Shown: piece after piece, positions 19,501 to 27,587 of the stretch
Numbering within the stretch: position 1 is the first letter of the stretch
Layout: each line of letters begins with the position of its first letter
NCBI GenBank assembly: GCA_016704895.1
Contig: JADIZG010000050.1
Location: forward strand, 1-29,972
Reading direction: 5' to 3'
DNA length: 29,972 nt
Origin: Betaproteobacteria bacterium
Lineage (GTDB): Bacteria; Pseudomonadota; Gammaproteobacteria; Burkholderiales; Casimicrobiaceae
Notes under the pieces: generated by a model
Databases searched by the model: none
Seen by the model: only the letters and a program-made list of their open reading frames with translations
What the model was told of the DNA's origin: nothing
Program-made: the position numbers and the translations under genes

Positions 19501-19732
19501 CTTCGACGCGGCCGAGCGCCACGCCGAGGCGCTCGAGCGCTACGCCTCGGCCGAACCGCTGCCCTGGACCGATTTCCACGTCGCACGCGCGCGGGCGCTC
19601 GCGTGCGCCGGCCGTGGCGTCGCCGATTCCGTGGCGTTGCGCGCGCTGCGCGAGCGCGGCGTGGGCCTCGGGCGGCACGCAGCGCTGCCGGGAATCGACG
19701 AGGCGCTTCATCGTATGGGGTCAGAGCCGTAA
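16558..19732 (+). CDS. Zinc-ribbon/class III adenylate cyclase/AAA ATPase/TPR-like signalling protein, one frameshift as sequenced
   Basis: The frame breaks once, at the G run 18877-18879; removing one G restores ALSGIADALYAQG and a protein of about 1057 residues. The GTG at 16558 follows GGGAGG and starts just before a zinc ribbon (C8, C11, C22, C25). Residues about 40-210 are a class III nucleotide cyclase: D56 in FADLAGFTK and D100 in HIGDATMAVFG bind metal, and VTGDAVNLASR matches the class IIIb active site. Next comes an AAA/STAND-like ATPase with a P-loop GDPGLGKT (266-273) and a Walker-B-like FVVEDLHWA. The C-terminal 450 residues are Ala-rich helical repeats of TPR type. It probably makes cAMP in response to a signal sensed by the ATPase-TPR part; the signal is unknown. 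MGSEP and the stop come from the GGGGTCAG repeat. Confidence 0.85.
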
Positions 19733-19795
19733 TCGTTCGCAGGCCGCGGCGGGCCCAGGCGCACCTGCCGGGCGACGGCCTGAGGCTCTGGCCCC
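19715..19795. repeat. Inverted GGGGTCAGAGCC pair between convergent genes
   Basis: The left arm begins ATGGGGTCAGAGCCGTAA at 19715 and provides the last codons of the cyclase gene. The right arm, GGCTCTGGCCCC at 19784-19795, is its reverse complement with one mismatch in 12 and lies 3 bp beyond the thiD stop. In RNA from either side it would form a hairpin, so it may act as a two-way terminator. Confidence 0.75.
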
Positions 19796-19798
19796 CGA

Positions 19799-20881
19799 TC
19801 ACTCCCCGCGCCGGTCGGGGATGCGCGGATCGCGCGCGACGAGCATCGGTACGCCCATCACGATCAGCAGGATCGGGACGAGCAGGCTCCATCGCCAGCG
19901 GTACTGGTCGTGGAGCCACCACGAGATCCCGAGCGAGATCAGCGTAGGCCCCAGCACGATCGAGCTCTTCGTGATTCCGTCCATCGCGAGGATCAGCACG
20001 CCGCCCGCGATGAGCCCGATCGACGTGATCGCGTCGAAATCGGGAAACCAGCCCATCGTCCACAGCGCGTGGAAGTGGTGGACCGGCCCGTGGCCGCGTC
20101 CGACGTCGAGCCGATCGGCGGCGGCGAGCGCGCCCGCGAGGTAATCCTTCGCGCGGCGGATAGCGGTCGGCGCGTCCGGCGACTGCGGCAGCAGCGCGGC
20201 GATCGCGGCCGACAGCGTGCAGCCGGTGCCGTGCGTGTTCTTCGTGTCGATACGCGGCAGCGCGAGCTCGATCATCCGGTCGCCGTCGGTGACGAGGTCG
20301 ATCGCGTCGCCGTGCGAGAGATGCCCGCCCTTCAGCACGACCCAGCGCTCGCCGGCATGCGTCATGCGCTCGCGCAGGCGCTCCGCGGCGCGACGCATCT
20401 CCTTGAGGTTCTCGGGCGCGCGCTCGCCCAGCAGCACGCCCGCCTCGGGCAGGTTCGGCGTCAGCACCGTCGCGCATGGCAGCAGCGCCTCGAGCATCGC
20501 GCCGACCGCCGCCTTCTCGAGCAGCGCGTCGCCGCTCTTCGCGATCATCACCGGGTCGAGCACGACGTGCGGAGGCTGCCAGTGCGCCAGCCGGTCGGCG
20601 ACCTCGCGGATCACCGGCGCCTGGCCCACCATGCCGATCTTCGCCGCGTCGATCCGGACGTCGGCGAACAGCGTGTCGATCTGCTCGCGCACGAACGACG
20701 GCGGCACCGCGAAGATGCCGGTGACCGCGCGCGTGTTCTGCGCCGTGAGCGCGGCGACCACCGCGCACGCGTAGGCGGACAGCGCGCTGATCGCCTTGAC
20801 GTCGGCGAGCACGCCCGCGCCTCCCGACGGGTCGACGCCCGCGATCGTGAGCACGTTGGGGATCTTCACTTCCGCGGCCAT
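19799..20881 (-). CDS. thiD: Hydroxymethylpyrimidine/phosphomethylpyrimidine kinase ThiD with C-terminal membrane extension
   Basis: Residues 1-274 are a complete ThiD, which phosphorylates hydroxymethylpyrimidine twice to feed thiamine synthesis. TIAGVDPSGGAGVLADVKA, VLDPVMIAKSG, VLKGGH and the anion-hole motif KNTHGTGCTLSAAIA are all present, and the domain closes with GRGHGPVHHFHALW as ThiD normally does. Without a stop the frame runs on for 86 residues beginning TMGWFPDFD, with three hydrophobic segments (SIGLIAGGVLILAMD, IVLGPTLISLGISWW, LLVPILLIVMGVPMLV). The tail looks like a small membrane protein with its own ATG, so this is either a true fusion or a lost stop. GAGGAGGCTGGA precedes the ATG at 20881. 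No thi box is visible upstream. Confidence 0.93.
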   Translation of the reverse strand: MAAEVKIPNVLTIAGVDPSGGAGVLADVKAISALSAYACAVVAALTAQNTRAVTGIFAVPPSFVREQIDTLFADVRIDAAKIGMVGQAPVIREVADRLAHWQPPHVVLDPVMIAKSGDALLEKAAVGAMLEALLPCATVLTPNLPEAGVLLGERAPENLKEMRRAAERLRERMTHAGERWVVLKGGHLSHGDAIDLVTDGDRMIELALPRIDTKNTHGTGCTLSAAIAALLPQSPDAPTAIRRAKDYLAGALAAADRLDVGRGHGPVHHFHALWTMGWFPDFDAITSIGLIAGGVLILAMDGITKSSIVLGPTLISLGISWWLHDQYRWRWSLLVPILLIVMGVPMLVARDPRIPDRRGE

Positions 20882-20970
20882 TCCAGCCTCCTCGTGTCGA
20901 TGCGCGGAGTCTAGCAATCGCCACCCGGCCGCCGCCCCGGTCCGCGACGCCCGGCCGGGGCGTGCGGGTG

Positions 20971-20976
20971 TAGAAT
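20971..20976 (+). promoter_or_regulatory. -10 element of the tRNA-Gly promoter
   Basis: TAGAAT lies 9 bp before the mature tRNA end, in the position usual for a tRNA promoter. The -35 region is GC-rich and not recognisable. Confidence 0.5.
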
Positions 20977-20985
20977 CCGCACCGC

Positions 20986-21059
20986 GCGGGTGTAGCTCAA
21001 TGGTAGAGCAGAGGCTTCCCAAGCCTACGACGAGGGTTCGATTCCCTTCACCCGCTCCA
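20986..21059 (+). tRNA. tRNA-Gly (anticodon CCC)
   Basis: A 74-nt cloverleaf: acceptor arms GCGGGTG/CACCCGC, D stem GCTC/GAGC, anticodon loop TTCCCAA with anticodon CCC, a 4-nt variable loop, T arm GAGGG-TTCGATT-CCCTT, then T and an encoded CCA. It closely resembles E. coli tRNA-Gly(CCC). The outermost anticodon-stem pair is G-A, a mild oddity. No integrase gene or duplicated 3' end is seen nearby. Confidence 0.97.
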
Positions 21060-21350
21060 GCGACCGCGACGCCCCTTCCCGCCTCACCGGGACGGACGTT
21101 CCCGCGCGGCCGACGCTCGCGTGACCGGCCCCTTCGCGTCCGATCCGCCCGATCCTCGCCGCGCGCGGGCCCCGGCGCGACGGAGCGCGATGCCCGTGGC
21201 GAAGATCGCGCCCACCCCGCGGCGCGGGCCGGACTTGCCGGGGATTCCTCGATGCCGTCGCCTGCGGCGGGCCCACCGCGTCCGGGGCGGGCGATCCGTG
21301 ACGTCCGCCGTCGCCCGGCGCGAGTCCCGCCTGGCCGGGGTCGCCGGCTG

Positions 21351-22262
21351 ATGTCGGCACACGCGCACGTTCCGGTCCGCGCGGTGTTGCTGATCTGCGC
21401 GGCGACCCTCTGCTTCGCGTCGCTGGACACCGCGATCAAGTACCTGTCGTCGCGCTATCCGGTGCCGCTGCTCGTCTGGGCGCGCTGGGCGATCCAGGCG
21501 CTCGCGATCGTCGCCTGGCTCGCGCCTCGGCGCGGCCTGTCGTTCGTCCGGACCGCCCGCCCCGGGCGGAACCTCGTGCGCGGCGCGGTGCTGATCGGCT
21601 CGTCGATCTGCTTCGTCTACGCGCTGCGCGACCTGCCGATCGCGGACGTGACCGCGCTGAACTACTCGACGCCGATGATGGTCGTCGTGCTCGCCGTGTT
21701 CGTGCTCGGCGAGCGGCTGACGCCCGCCCGCATCGCGTTCGTGCTGGCGGGCGTGATCGGGATGCTGCTGATCGTGCGGCCCGGCACCGACGTGTTCCGC
21801 GGCGCCTCGCTGCTCGCGCTCGCGTCGGCGGCCTTCTACGCGACCTACCAGATCATGACGCGGCGCATGGCGGACGAGGATTCGGGCGTGCTGCTGTTCT
21901 ATCCCGCGCTCGTCGGCGCGGTCGCGATGAGCTTCGCGCTCCTGTTCTCGCTCGAGGCGCTCGTCGCGATGCCGTGGACGCACGTGGCGATGCTCGTCGT
22001 CGGCGGCATGGTCGGGACGCTCGGCCACCTGCTGTTCATCCTCGCGTTCCAGCGCGGCGCCGCCTCGGCGCTTACGCCTTTCACCTACGTGCACCTCGTG
22101 TGGGCGACGCTGATCGGCTGGATCGCATTCGGGACGTTCCCGGACGGCTATGCGCTCGCCGGCATGGCGATCATCGCCGGCGCCGGGCTGCTGATCACGC
22201 TGCACGAGCGGCGGCGCGCTCAGTCCGTGCGCGCGCAGGCGGAGCCCCTGGCAGGCGAATGA
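21351..22262 (+). CDS. DMT-superfamily transporter with two EamA domains
   Basis: A 303-residue membrane protein with about ten hydrophobic segments in two EamA halves. The first half includes SLDTAIKYLSSRYP, DLPIADVTALNYSTPMM and FVLGERLTPARIAFVLAGVIGMLLIVRPG; the second includes ATYQIMTRRMA and GTLGHLLFILAFQRGAASALTPF, all typical of drug/metabolite exporters. The substrate cannot be predicted. The ATG at 21351 was chosen because the first membrane helix starts shortly after it; the frame extends upstream through the tRNA and is not coding there. In the 291 bp between the tRNA and this start I see no gene. Confidence 0.9.
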   Translation: MSAHAHVPVRAVLLICAATLCFASLDTAIKYLSSRYPVPLLVWARWAIQALAIVAWLAPRRGLSFVRTARPGRNLVRGAVLIGSSICFVYALRDLPIADVTALNYSTPMMVVVLAVFVLGERLTPARIAFVLAGVIGMLLIVRPGTDVFRGASLLALASAAFYATYQIMTRRMADEDSGVLLFYPALVGAVAMSFALLFSLEALVAMPWTHVAMLVVGGMVGTLGHLLFILAFQRGAASALTPFTYVHLVWATLIGWIAFGTFPDGYALAGMAIIAGAGLLITLHERRRAQSVRAQAEPLAGE

Positions 22263-22338
22263 CGTAGAATCGTCCGCCTGCGCCTGCAGGCACCGCGGCG
22301 CGCGCATCCCGTTTCGCAACCCAGTCCACGGAATCCCC

Positions 22339-23250
22339 ATGATCGCGAAACAGCGCATCGGCATCGTCGGCGCCGGCATGATGGGCCACGGCATCGCGAA
22401 GAACCTCGTCGAGAAGGGCTTCCCGCTCGCGGTGCGCGGACACCGCAACCGCGCGCCGATCGACGATCTCGTCGGGCGCGGCGCGACCGAGGTGAAGACG
22501 AACGCGGACCTCGCGCGCGCCTCCGACATCGTGATCCTGTGCGTCACCGGCGCGCCGCAGGTCGAGGAGGTGATGTTCGGCCCCGAGGGTGTCGCCGGCG
22601 CGGCGCGGCCCGGCACGATCGTCGTCGACACGTCGACGAGCGAGCCCGCGACGACCGCGAAGATGCGCGAGGCGCTCGCGAAGCAGGACGTCCGCTTCGT
22701 CGACGCGCCGCTCGCGCGCACGCCGGTCGAGGCCGAGCAGGGGCGGCTCAACACGATGGTCGGCGCGGACGACGCGACGTTCGCGGAGCTGAAGCCCGTG
22801 TTCGCCGCCTACTGCGAGAACATCGTCCATGCCGGTCCGCCGGGGCACGGCATCGTCCTCAAGCTCATCAACAACTTCATCGCGCAGGCGATCTGCACGG
22901 CGACCGCCGAAGCGCTCGCGACCGCGGCGAAGTCCGGGCTCTCGATCAGGAAGCTGCACGAGGTGATATCGGCGGGTGCGGTCAACTCGGGGCTGTTCCA
23001 GATGATCGTCGGCAGGATGCTCGAGGACGGCGATCTCGCGGGCCTCAAGTTCACGATCGTGAACGCCACGAAGGACCTCCGCTACTACACGCACTTCACC
23101 GAGTCGATGATGATCCCGTCGGTGATGGGCGAAGCGGTGCACCAGAGCCTCGTCACCGCGAACGCGCTGGGCTTCGGCGACAAGTACGTGCCGTCGCTCG
23201 TCGAGGCGCAGGAGAAGCTCGCCGGCGTGACGATCGTCCCGCGCAAATGA
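22339..23250 (+). CDS. NAD(P)-dependent beta-hydroxyacid dehydrogenase family oxidoreductase
   Basis: A 303-residue member of the 3-hydroxyisobutyrate dehydrogenase family. The Rossmann motif GIVGAGMMGHGIAKNL (residues 8-23) binds NAD(P), DTSTSEP lies at about 99, and the catalytic lysine is in GHGIVLKLINN (about 175). The usual substrate motif DAPVSGG is replaced by DAPLARTPVEAEQG, which points to a subgroup with a different acid substrate. The all-helical C-terminal domain is complete. It follows the DMT exporter by 76 bp on the same strand; a joint role is possible but not shown. Confidence 0.88.
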   Translation: MIAKQRIGIVGAGMMGHGIAKNLVEKGFPLAVRGHRNRAPIDDLVGRGATEVKTNADLARASDIVILCVTGAPQVEEVMFGPEGVAGAARPGTIVVDTSTSEPATTAKMREALAKQDVRFVDAPLARTPVEAEQGRLNTMVGADDATFAELKPVFAAYCENIVHAGPPGHGIVLKLINNFIAQAICTATAEALATAAKSGLSIRKLHEVISAGAVNSGLFQMIVGRMLEDGDLAGLKFTIVNATKDLRYYTHFTESMMIPSVMGEAVHQSLVTANALGFGDKYVPSLVEAQEKLAGVTIVPRK

Positions 23251-23287
23251 GGCAACCCGGAGTGCCACGCACGTGCCACGCAAGACC

Positions 23288-23314
23288 GGTGTCTGACACC
23301 TGGTTCCGGACACC
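23288..23314. repeat. GGTGTCTGACACC palindrome with adjacent half-site
   Basis: A perfect palindrome GGTGTC-T-GACACC (23288-23300), followed by GGACACC at 23308-23314, which repeats the right half. It ends 23 bp before the hisN start. Similar GGTGTC/GACACC repeats are common between genes in Betaproteobacteria. A degenerate relative lies at 6517-6540. Confidence 0.65.
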
Positions 23315-23337
23315 GTGCGCACCCTTGAGTTTGACCG

Positions 23338-24129
23338 ATGACGACGCCCGCCGACTATCTCGACTTCGCGTATCGCACGGCGCTGGCCGCCGGCGAGGTG
23401 ACGCTGCCGCACTTCCGCGTGCCGATCACGGTCGTCGACAAGGGCGTGGGCGGCTACGACCCGGTGACCGCCGCCGACCGCGACGCCGAGGCGGTGATCC
23501 GCGCGGAGATCGCGAAGGCGTTCCCGGAGCACGGCATCCGCGGCGAGGAGCACGGCCACGAGCCGGGCCGCTCGCCGCTCACCTGGGTGATCGACCCGAT
23601 CGACGGCACCCGCAGCTTCATCACCGGGCAGCTCCACTGGGGCATGCTCGTCGCGCTGAACGACGGCGATCGCGTGCTGTGCGGCCTCGCGCACCAGCCC
23701 TTCGTCGGCGAGACGTTCCTCGCGGTCGCGGGCGGGCCGGCGCGCTGGCGGCGCGGCGCGGAGGAGCGCACGCTGGCCACGCGGCGCTGCCCCGGGGTCG
23801 CCGATGCGATCGTCGCGTGCACGACGCCGGACATGTTCGCGACGCCGGGCTCGCTCGCCGCGTTCGAGCGCGTGCGCGCGAAGGCGAAGCTCACGCGCTA
23901 CGGCGGCGACTGCTATGCGTACTGCCTGCTCGCGATGGGCCTGATCGACGTCGTGATCGAGTCGTCGCTGAAGGCGTGGGACGTGCAGGCGCTGATCCCG
24001 ATCGTCGAAGGCGCCGGCGGCACGCTCACGTCGTGGGACGGCGGCCCCTGCGACGAGGGCGGCGACGTCGTCGCGTGCGGCGACCCGGCGCTCGCGCCGG
24101 AGGTGCGCGCGCTCCTCGCCGGCCGCTGA
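23338..24129 (+). CDS. hisN: Inositol monophosphatase family protein, probable histidinol-phosphatase HisN
   Basis: A 263-residue magnesium-dependent phosphatase. Metal-site motifs are in order: TAADRDAE (about residue 45), GEEHG (about 70), DPIDGTRSFITG (about 87-98) and WDVQALIPIVEGAGG (about 215-229). The form DGTRSFITG followed closely by HWG is typical of HisN, which dephosphorylates histidinol phosphate, rather than SuhB-type inositol phosphatases. No other his gene is near, so the substrate is an inference. The gene is followed after 8 bp by the epimerase gene and is probably cotranscribed with it. Confidence 0.85.
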   Translation: MTTPADYLDFAYRTALAAGEVTLPHFRVPITVVDKGVGGYDPVTAADRDAEAVIRAEIAKAFPEHGIRGEEHGHEPGRSPLTWVIDPIDGTRSFITGQLHWGMLVALNDGDRVLCGLAHQPFVGETFLAVAGGPARWRRGAEERTLATRRCPGVADAIVACTTPDMFATPGSLAAFERVRAKAKLTRYGGDCYAYCLLAMGLIDVVIESSLKAWDVQALIPIVEGAGGTLTSWDGGPCDEGGDVVACGDPALAPEVRALLAGR

Positions 24130-24137
24130 TCCGCGCG

Positions 24138-25172
24138 ATGCGATTCCTGGTCCTCGGCGGCACGCGCTTCCTCGGCCGCCACCTGGTCGACGCGGCGGTC
24201 GAGCGCGGGCACACGGTCACGACGTTCACGCGCGGCAAGTCGCGGACGCACGAGCACCCGGCGGTGCTGCCGCTCGGCGGCGACCGGGATCCGTCGAAGG
24301 GGGCCGGGCTCGCCGCGCTCTCGTCGGGCGAGTGGGACGCCGCGTTCGACCTCTCGGGCTACGTGCCGCGCGTCGTCGACGCGTCGTGCGAGCTCCTCGC
24401 GTCGCGCGTGCGCCGCTACCTGTTCGTCTCGACGCTCTCGGTGTACGCGGACACGAGCCGGCCCGGCACGACCGAGGACGCGCCGCGCGCCCCGCTGCCC
24501 GACCCGGCCACCGAGGACGTCTCCGCGCACTACGGCGCGCTCAAGGCGGCGTGCGAGGACCGCGTCGTCGCGCGCTACGGCCCTCGCGCGACCGTCGTCC
24601 GGCCGGGCCTCATCGTCGGGCCGCACGATCCGACCGACCGCTTCCCGTACTGGGTCGCGCGGTTCACGCAGCCGCACGTGCTCGGCGAGCGCGACGACGA
24701 GGCGGCGGTGCCCGCGCCCCCCGGGCGGCCGATCCAGATCATCGACGCGCGCGACCTCGCGCAGTGGATGGTCACACTCGCCGAGCGCGACGTCGCCGGC
24801 ACCTACAACGCGGTGAGTCCGCGGGGCGAGTTCACGATGGAAGGGTTCGTCGACGCGCTGCTCCAGTGCGCCGCCCGCGACGGCGTGGGACCGACGCCGG
24901 TGTGGATCGAGCCCGACGTCCTGAAGAAGTCGGGCGTCGAGCCGTGGACCGAGTTGCCGCTCTGGCTCCCCGACGAGCCGGAGTACGGGGGATTCTTCTC
25001 GGTCGACGAGACGCGCGCCCGCGAGACCGGCCTCGTCGCGCGGCCCCTCGCCGACACGATCGCCGACACCGCCGCGTGGCTCGGCGGCAAATGGCGTCCC
25101 GAGGCGTGGCAGCACGTCCTGTCGGTCGAGCGCGAGCGGCGCCTGGTCGCGGTGCAGGCCGACCGCGGCTGA
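24138..25172 (+). CDS. NAD-dependent epimerase/dehydratase family protein (extended SDR)
   Basis: A 344-residue protein starting directly with the nucleotide-binding motif GGTRFLGRHLV (residues 7-17). FVSTLSVYAD and the YxxxK pair in SAHYGALKAACED match extended short-chain dehydrogenases. VVRPGLIVGPHDPTDRFPYW and IQIIDARDLAQWM are typical of the epimerase subgroup that is annotated only generally. Substrate is unknown. It begins 8 bp after the hisN stop and has no clear ribosome site of its own, suggesting translational coupling. Confidence 0.88.
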   Translation: MRFLVLGGTRFLGRHLVDAAVERGHTVTTFTRGKSRTHEHPAVLPLGGDRDPSKGAGLAALSSGEWDAAFDLSGYVPRVVDASCELLASRVRRYLFVSTLSVYADTSRPGTTEDAPRAPLPDPATEDVSAHYGALKAACEDRVVARYGPRATVVRPGLIVGPHDPTDRFPYWVARFTQPHVLGERDDEAAVPAPPGRPIQIIDARDLAQWMVTLAERDVAGTYNAVSPRGEFTMEGFVDALLQCAARDGVGPTPVWIEPDVLKKSGVEPWTELPLWLPDEPEYGGFFSVDETRARETGLVARPLADTIADTAAWLGGKWRPEAWQHVLSVERERRLVAVQADRG

Positions 25173-25250
25173 ACACGAGGTGCGCGCCGTCCGCGGCCGG
25201 AGGATTCCGCGGTCCCGCCACGCAGGTCCGCAGCGCTCCGGGCTCCCGCG

Positions 25251-26594
25251 ATGGGCATGATCCGGAAGGCGTACTGGTCCGCGATGGCTGCCTGGCACGG
25301 CAGGCACGAGCGGACGCTTCCCTGGTGGCCGGCCGAAAGGCTCGCCGCCCTGCAGGACCGCCGCGCGCGCGCCATCGTCGCTCACGCGTACGCGACCGTG
25401 CCGTACTACCGCGACGCGATGCGTTCGCGCAACCTTCGTCCGGCCGACTTCCGGACCGCCGCGGATCTCGCGAAGCTGCCGCTGGTCGGCGGCGCGGAAC
25501 TCGCCGCCGCACCGGAGCGCTTCCTCTCCTCCGCATTCGTCGGCCAGGACACGCTGCTGCTGGATACCACGGGGACCACCGGGCACTACAAGCAGATTCG
25601 TCACGACCCGAACGCGGTCGTCGCTGCGCTCGCGGCGGGTGGCCGCCGGCGCGCGGTCGTGGCGTCGGTGCCCGGACCGCGCAGGCGCGGGCGATCGCTG
25701 GTGATCGTTCCGCCGAGAGGCACGAACGCGTCGGTGCGGGACTACCATCGCGCGCACCTCCTCACGGCGCTGATCGGGCGTTTCGAACCCGACTTCCTCT
25801 CGTTCGACCGACCGTTCGCCGAACTGGTCGCGGAAGTCAACCGGCTCGAGCCCGACGTGATCGTCACGTTCGGGCGATTCGCGGGGTATCTCTACCGACG
25901 CGCGCTGGAAGCCGGCATCCCGATCCACGCGCCGCGCCTGATCTGGTACGGCGGCGACGCGATGGCCGAGGCCGACCGGCGCCTGATCGAGGAGCAGCAC
26001 GGCGTCCCCGTCTTCTCGTCCTACCAGAGCTGCGAGTTCCTGCGCATCGCGTTCCAGTGCGAGCGCCGCCGGGGATTCCACGTCTGCATGGATCACGTGG
26101 CGTTGCGCGTCGTCGACGAAGCGGGACGCGACGTGGCGCCCGGCACGCCCGGCGAAGTCGTGATCTCGAATCTCGTCAACCGCGCGACGGTCCTGCTCAA
26201 CTACCGTCTCGGCGACCGGGTCGCCGTCGCGAGCGAGCCGTGCGCTTGCGGCAGGACGCTGCCGGTGCTTGCCTCGCTGGAGGGACGAAGCGAGGATCTG
26301 CTCATCCGCGCCGACGGCGAGCGCATGCACGAATCACTCGTGCTGCGCCGGCTCTACGGCGTGCGCGGCCTGTCCAATGTCGAGGTCGTCCAGCAGGCGC
26401 CGGACCGGATCGACGCGAACATGGTGATCGCTCCGGGCGCGGACGCGGCGCAATCGGTCGCCGGGCTCCGAATCGCGCTGGCCGAGCTGCTCGGCCATCC
26501 CGCGGGGCTCGAGGTCGGCGTCTCGGTCGTCGACGAGATACGTGCCGGCCCGGGCGGCAAGTTCCGCGCGGTGACGTGCCGGGTGCCGCGGTAG
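25251..26594 (+). CDS. Phenylacetate-CoA ligase/CapK-like adenylate-forming protein
   Basis: A 447-residue member of the PaaK/CapK/coenzyme-F390-synthetase group, which activates a carboxylic acid with ATP. LDTTGTTGHYKQIRHD (about residues 104-119) is the phosphate-binding loop (usual form TSGTTG), YQSCEF (about 260) corresponds to the adenine-binding motif, and NYRLGDRV (about 320) is the hinge-region aspartate. The C-terminal small domain is present. RERTLPWWP-like openings and the conserved PYYR near residue 50 also fit. Acid substrate and partner are unknown; no carrier protein or thioesterase is adjacent. ATG is repeated at 25251 and 25257, so the start could be two codons later. Confidence 0.85.
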   Translation: MGMIRKAYWSAMAAWHGRHERTLPWWPAERLAALQDRRARAIVAHAYATVPYYRDAMRSRNLRPADFRTAADLAKLPLVGGAELAAAPERFLSSAFVGQDTLLLDTTGTTGHYKQIRHDPNAVVAALAAGGRRRAVVASVPGPRRRGRSLVIVPPRGTNASVRDYHRAHLLTALIGRFEPDFLSFDRPFAELVAEVNRLEPDVIVTFGRFAGYLYRRALEAGIPIHAPRLIWYGGDAMAEADRRLIEEQHGVPVFSSYQSCEFLRIAFQCERRRGFHVCMDHVALRVVDEAGRDVAPGTPGEVVISNLVNRATVLLNYRLGDRVAVASEPCACGRTLPVLASLEGRSEDLLIRADGERMHESLVLRRLYGVRGLSNVEVVQQAPDRIDANMVIAPGADAAQSVAGLRIALAELLGHPAGLEVGVSVVDEIRAGPGGKFRAVTCRVPR

Positions 26595-26619
26595 CGCGCG
26601 CCGACCGTGCTTTCGCGGG

Positions 26620-27571
26620 TCAGTGAATCAACCGGTCCGAGGGGGGGGGGTGGGTCAGCCCGAGCGCCTGGCGGTCGGAGGTTGACGACCAGCCGAACGT
26701 CGCCGCCTGGTCGACCGGCGTGGGGGCGGCGCCCTCAGATGCGGGACGGTCCGCCACCCGGCGGTAGAGCTCCGGCAGGCTGCTGCCGTAGGCCATCAGC
26801 CCTCCGGCCTCCGCCTGCTCGGGCCATTCGTAGATCGCCGGCAGCCGATGTTTCGCCGCGAGCGCGATGATCGGCTTCTGGTCGCGGACGAAGTACGTGT
26901 GCGCGGCGACGAAGAGCGCGTCCGGCTTCTGCGCCGCGATCGACGCGAACGCACGCTCGTAGTCGCCGGCGCGGACTTCGGTCACCAGGAGCTGGATGCC
27001 GGCCAGCGTCGCGGCGCTCGACACTTCCTTCAGCTGGATCGCGGCGCCGGGATCGTCGGGGAACAGCGCCGATGGCGGGCCCGCGGAACGGCCTGCTTCA
27101 GGAACTCGAGGCGCTTCGCGGCGAGCGTTCCGTCGGCCGCGATCAGGACGCCTGTGAGGTTGCCCCCCGGCCGCGCGAGGCTCTGAACGAGTCCCGTGGC
27201 GACCGGATCGATGTTGCCGTAGAACACGACCGGAATCGTCGACGTGGCGTCGCGCACGGCGCGCGCCGCGTTGGGGCCGACCACGACGATCGCGTCGGGC
27301 TCGAGTTTCGCGAGCTCGCGGGCGAGCGCGGGAAGGCGATCGAGCTTGCCGTCCGCGTAGCGCCGTTCGACGACGAGATTCCTCCCCGCGACGTAACCGG
27401 CATCCTGCAACGCGGACACGAGCCGGGAGGGGCCGTCGGAGGGGCCGGCGACGGTGGGCGCCAGAATGCCGATGCGGTACGTGCGCCCGGGGCGCTGCGC
27501 GGACGCAGCGAACGGACCGAGGCCGCGATCGCGAGCGCGCCGACGAGGACTCGTCTCCGGTTCATCGGCAT
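26620..27571 (-). pseudogene. ABC-type substrate-binding protein (PF04392 family), multiply frameshifted
   Basis: The reading starts MNRRRVLVGALAIA at 27571/27565. One missing base near 27523 leads into RTYRIGILAPTVAG and then VSALQDAGYVAGRNLVVERR, ATSTIPVVFYGNIDPV and SLARPGGNLTGV. A second missing base near 27074 leads into SALFPDDPGAAIQLK and PIIALAAKHRLPAIYEWP. After YGSSLPELYRRVA the last 50 residues are garbled by several small losses and a 10-C run (10 G on the plus strand, 26641-26650), before the normal family ending DRLIH. Such proteins are periplasmic solute receptors of about 320 residues. The losses fall almost all in G/C runs, so this may be an intact gene read badly. It starts 17 bp after the small membrane-protein gene. 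Confidence 0.8.
26641..26650. repeat. 10-base G homopolymer
   Basis: A run of 10 G at the 3' end of the damaged substrate-binding-protein gene, where family members have codons for an IPPS-like motif. It marks a stretch of poor sequence from about 26640 to 26770. Confidence 0.85.
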
Positions 27572-27587
27572 GACGACAGGCGTCGGA

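Noticed and set aside
20986..21059. tRNA-Gly as an integration site for a genomic island
   Set aside because: No integrase gene and no repeated tRNA 3' end in the following sequence; downstream genes look like ordinary chromosomal genes.
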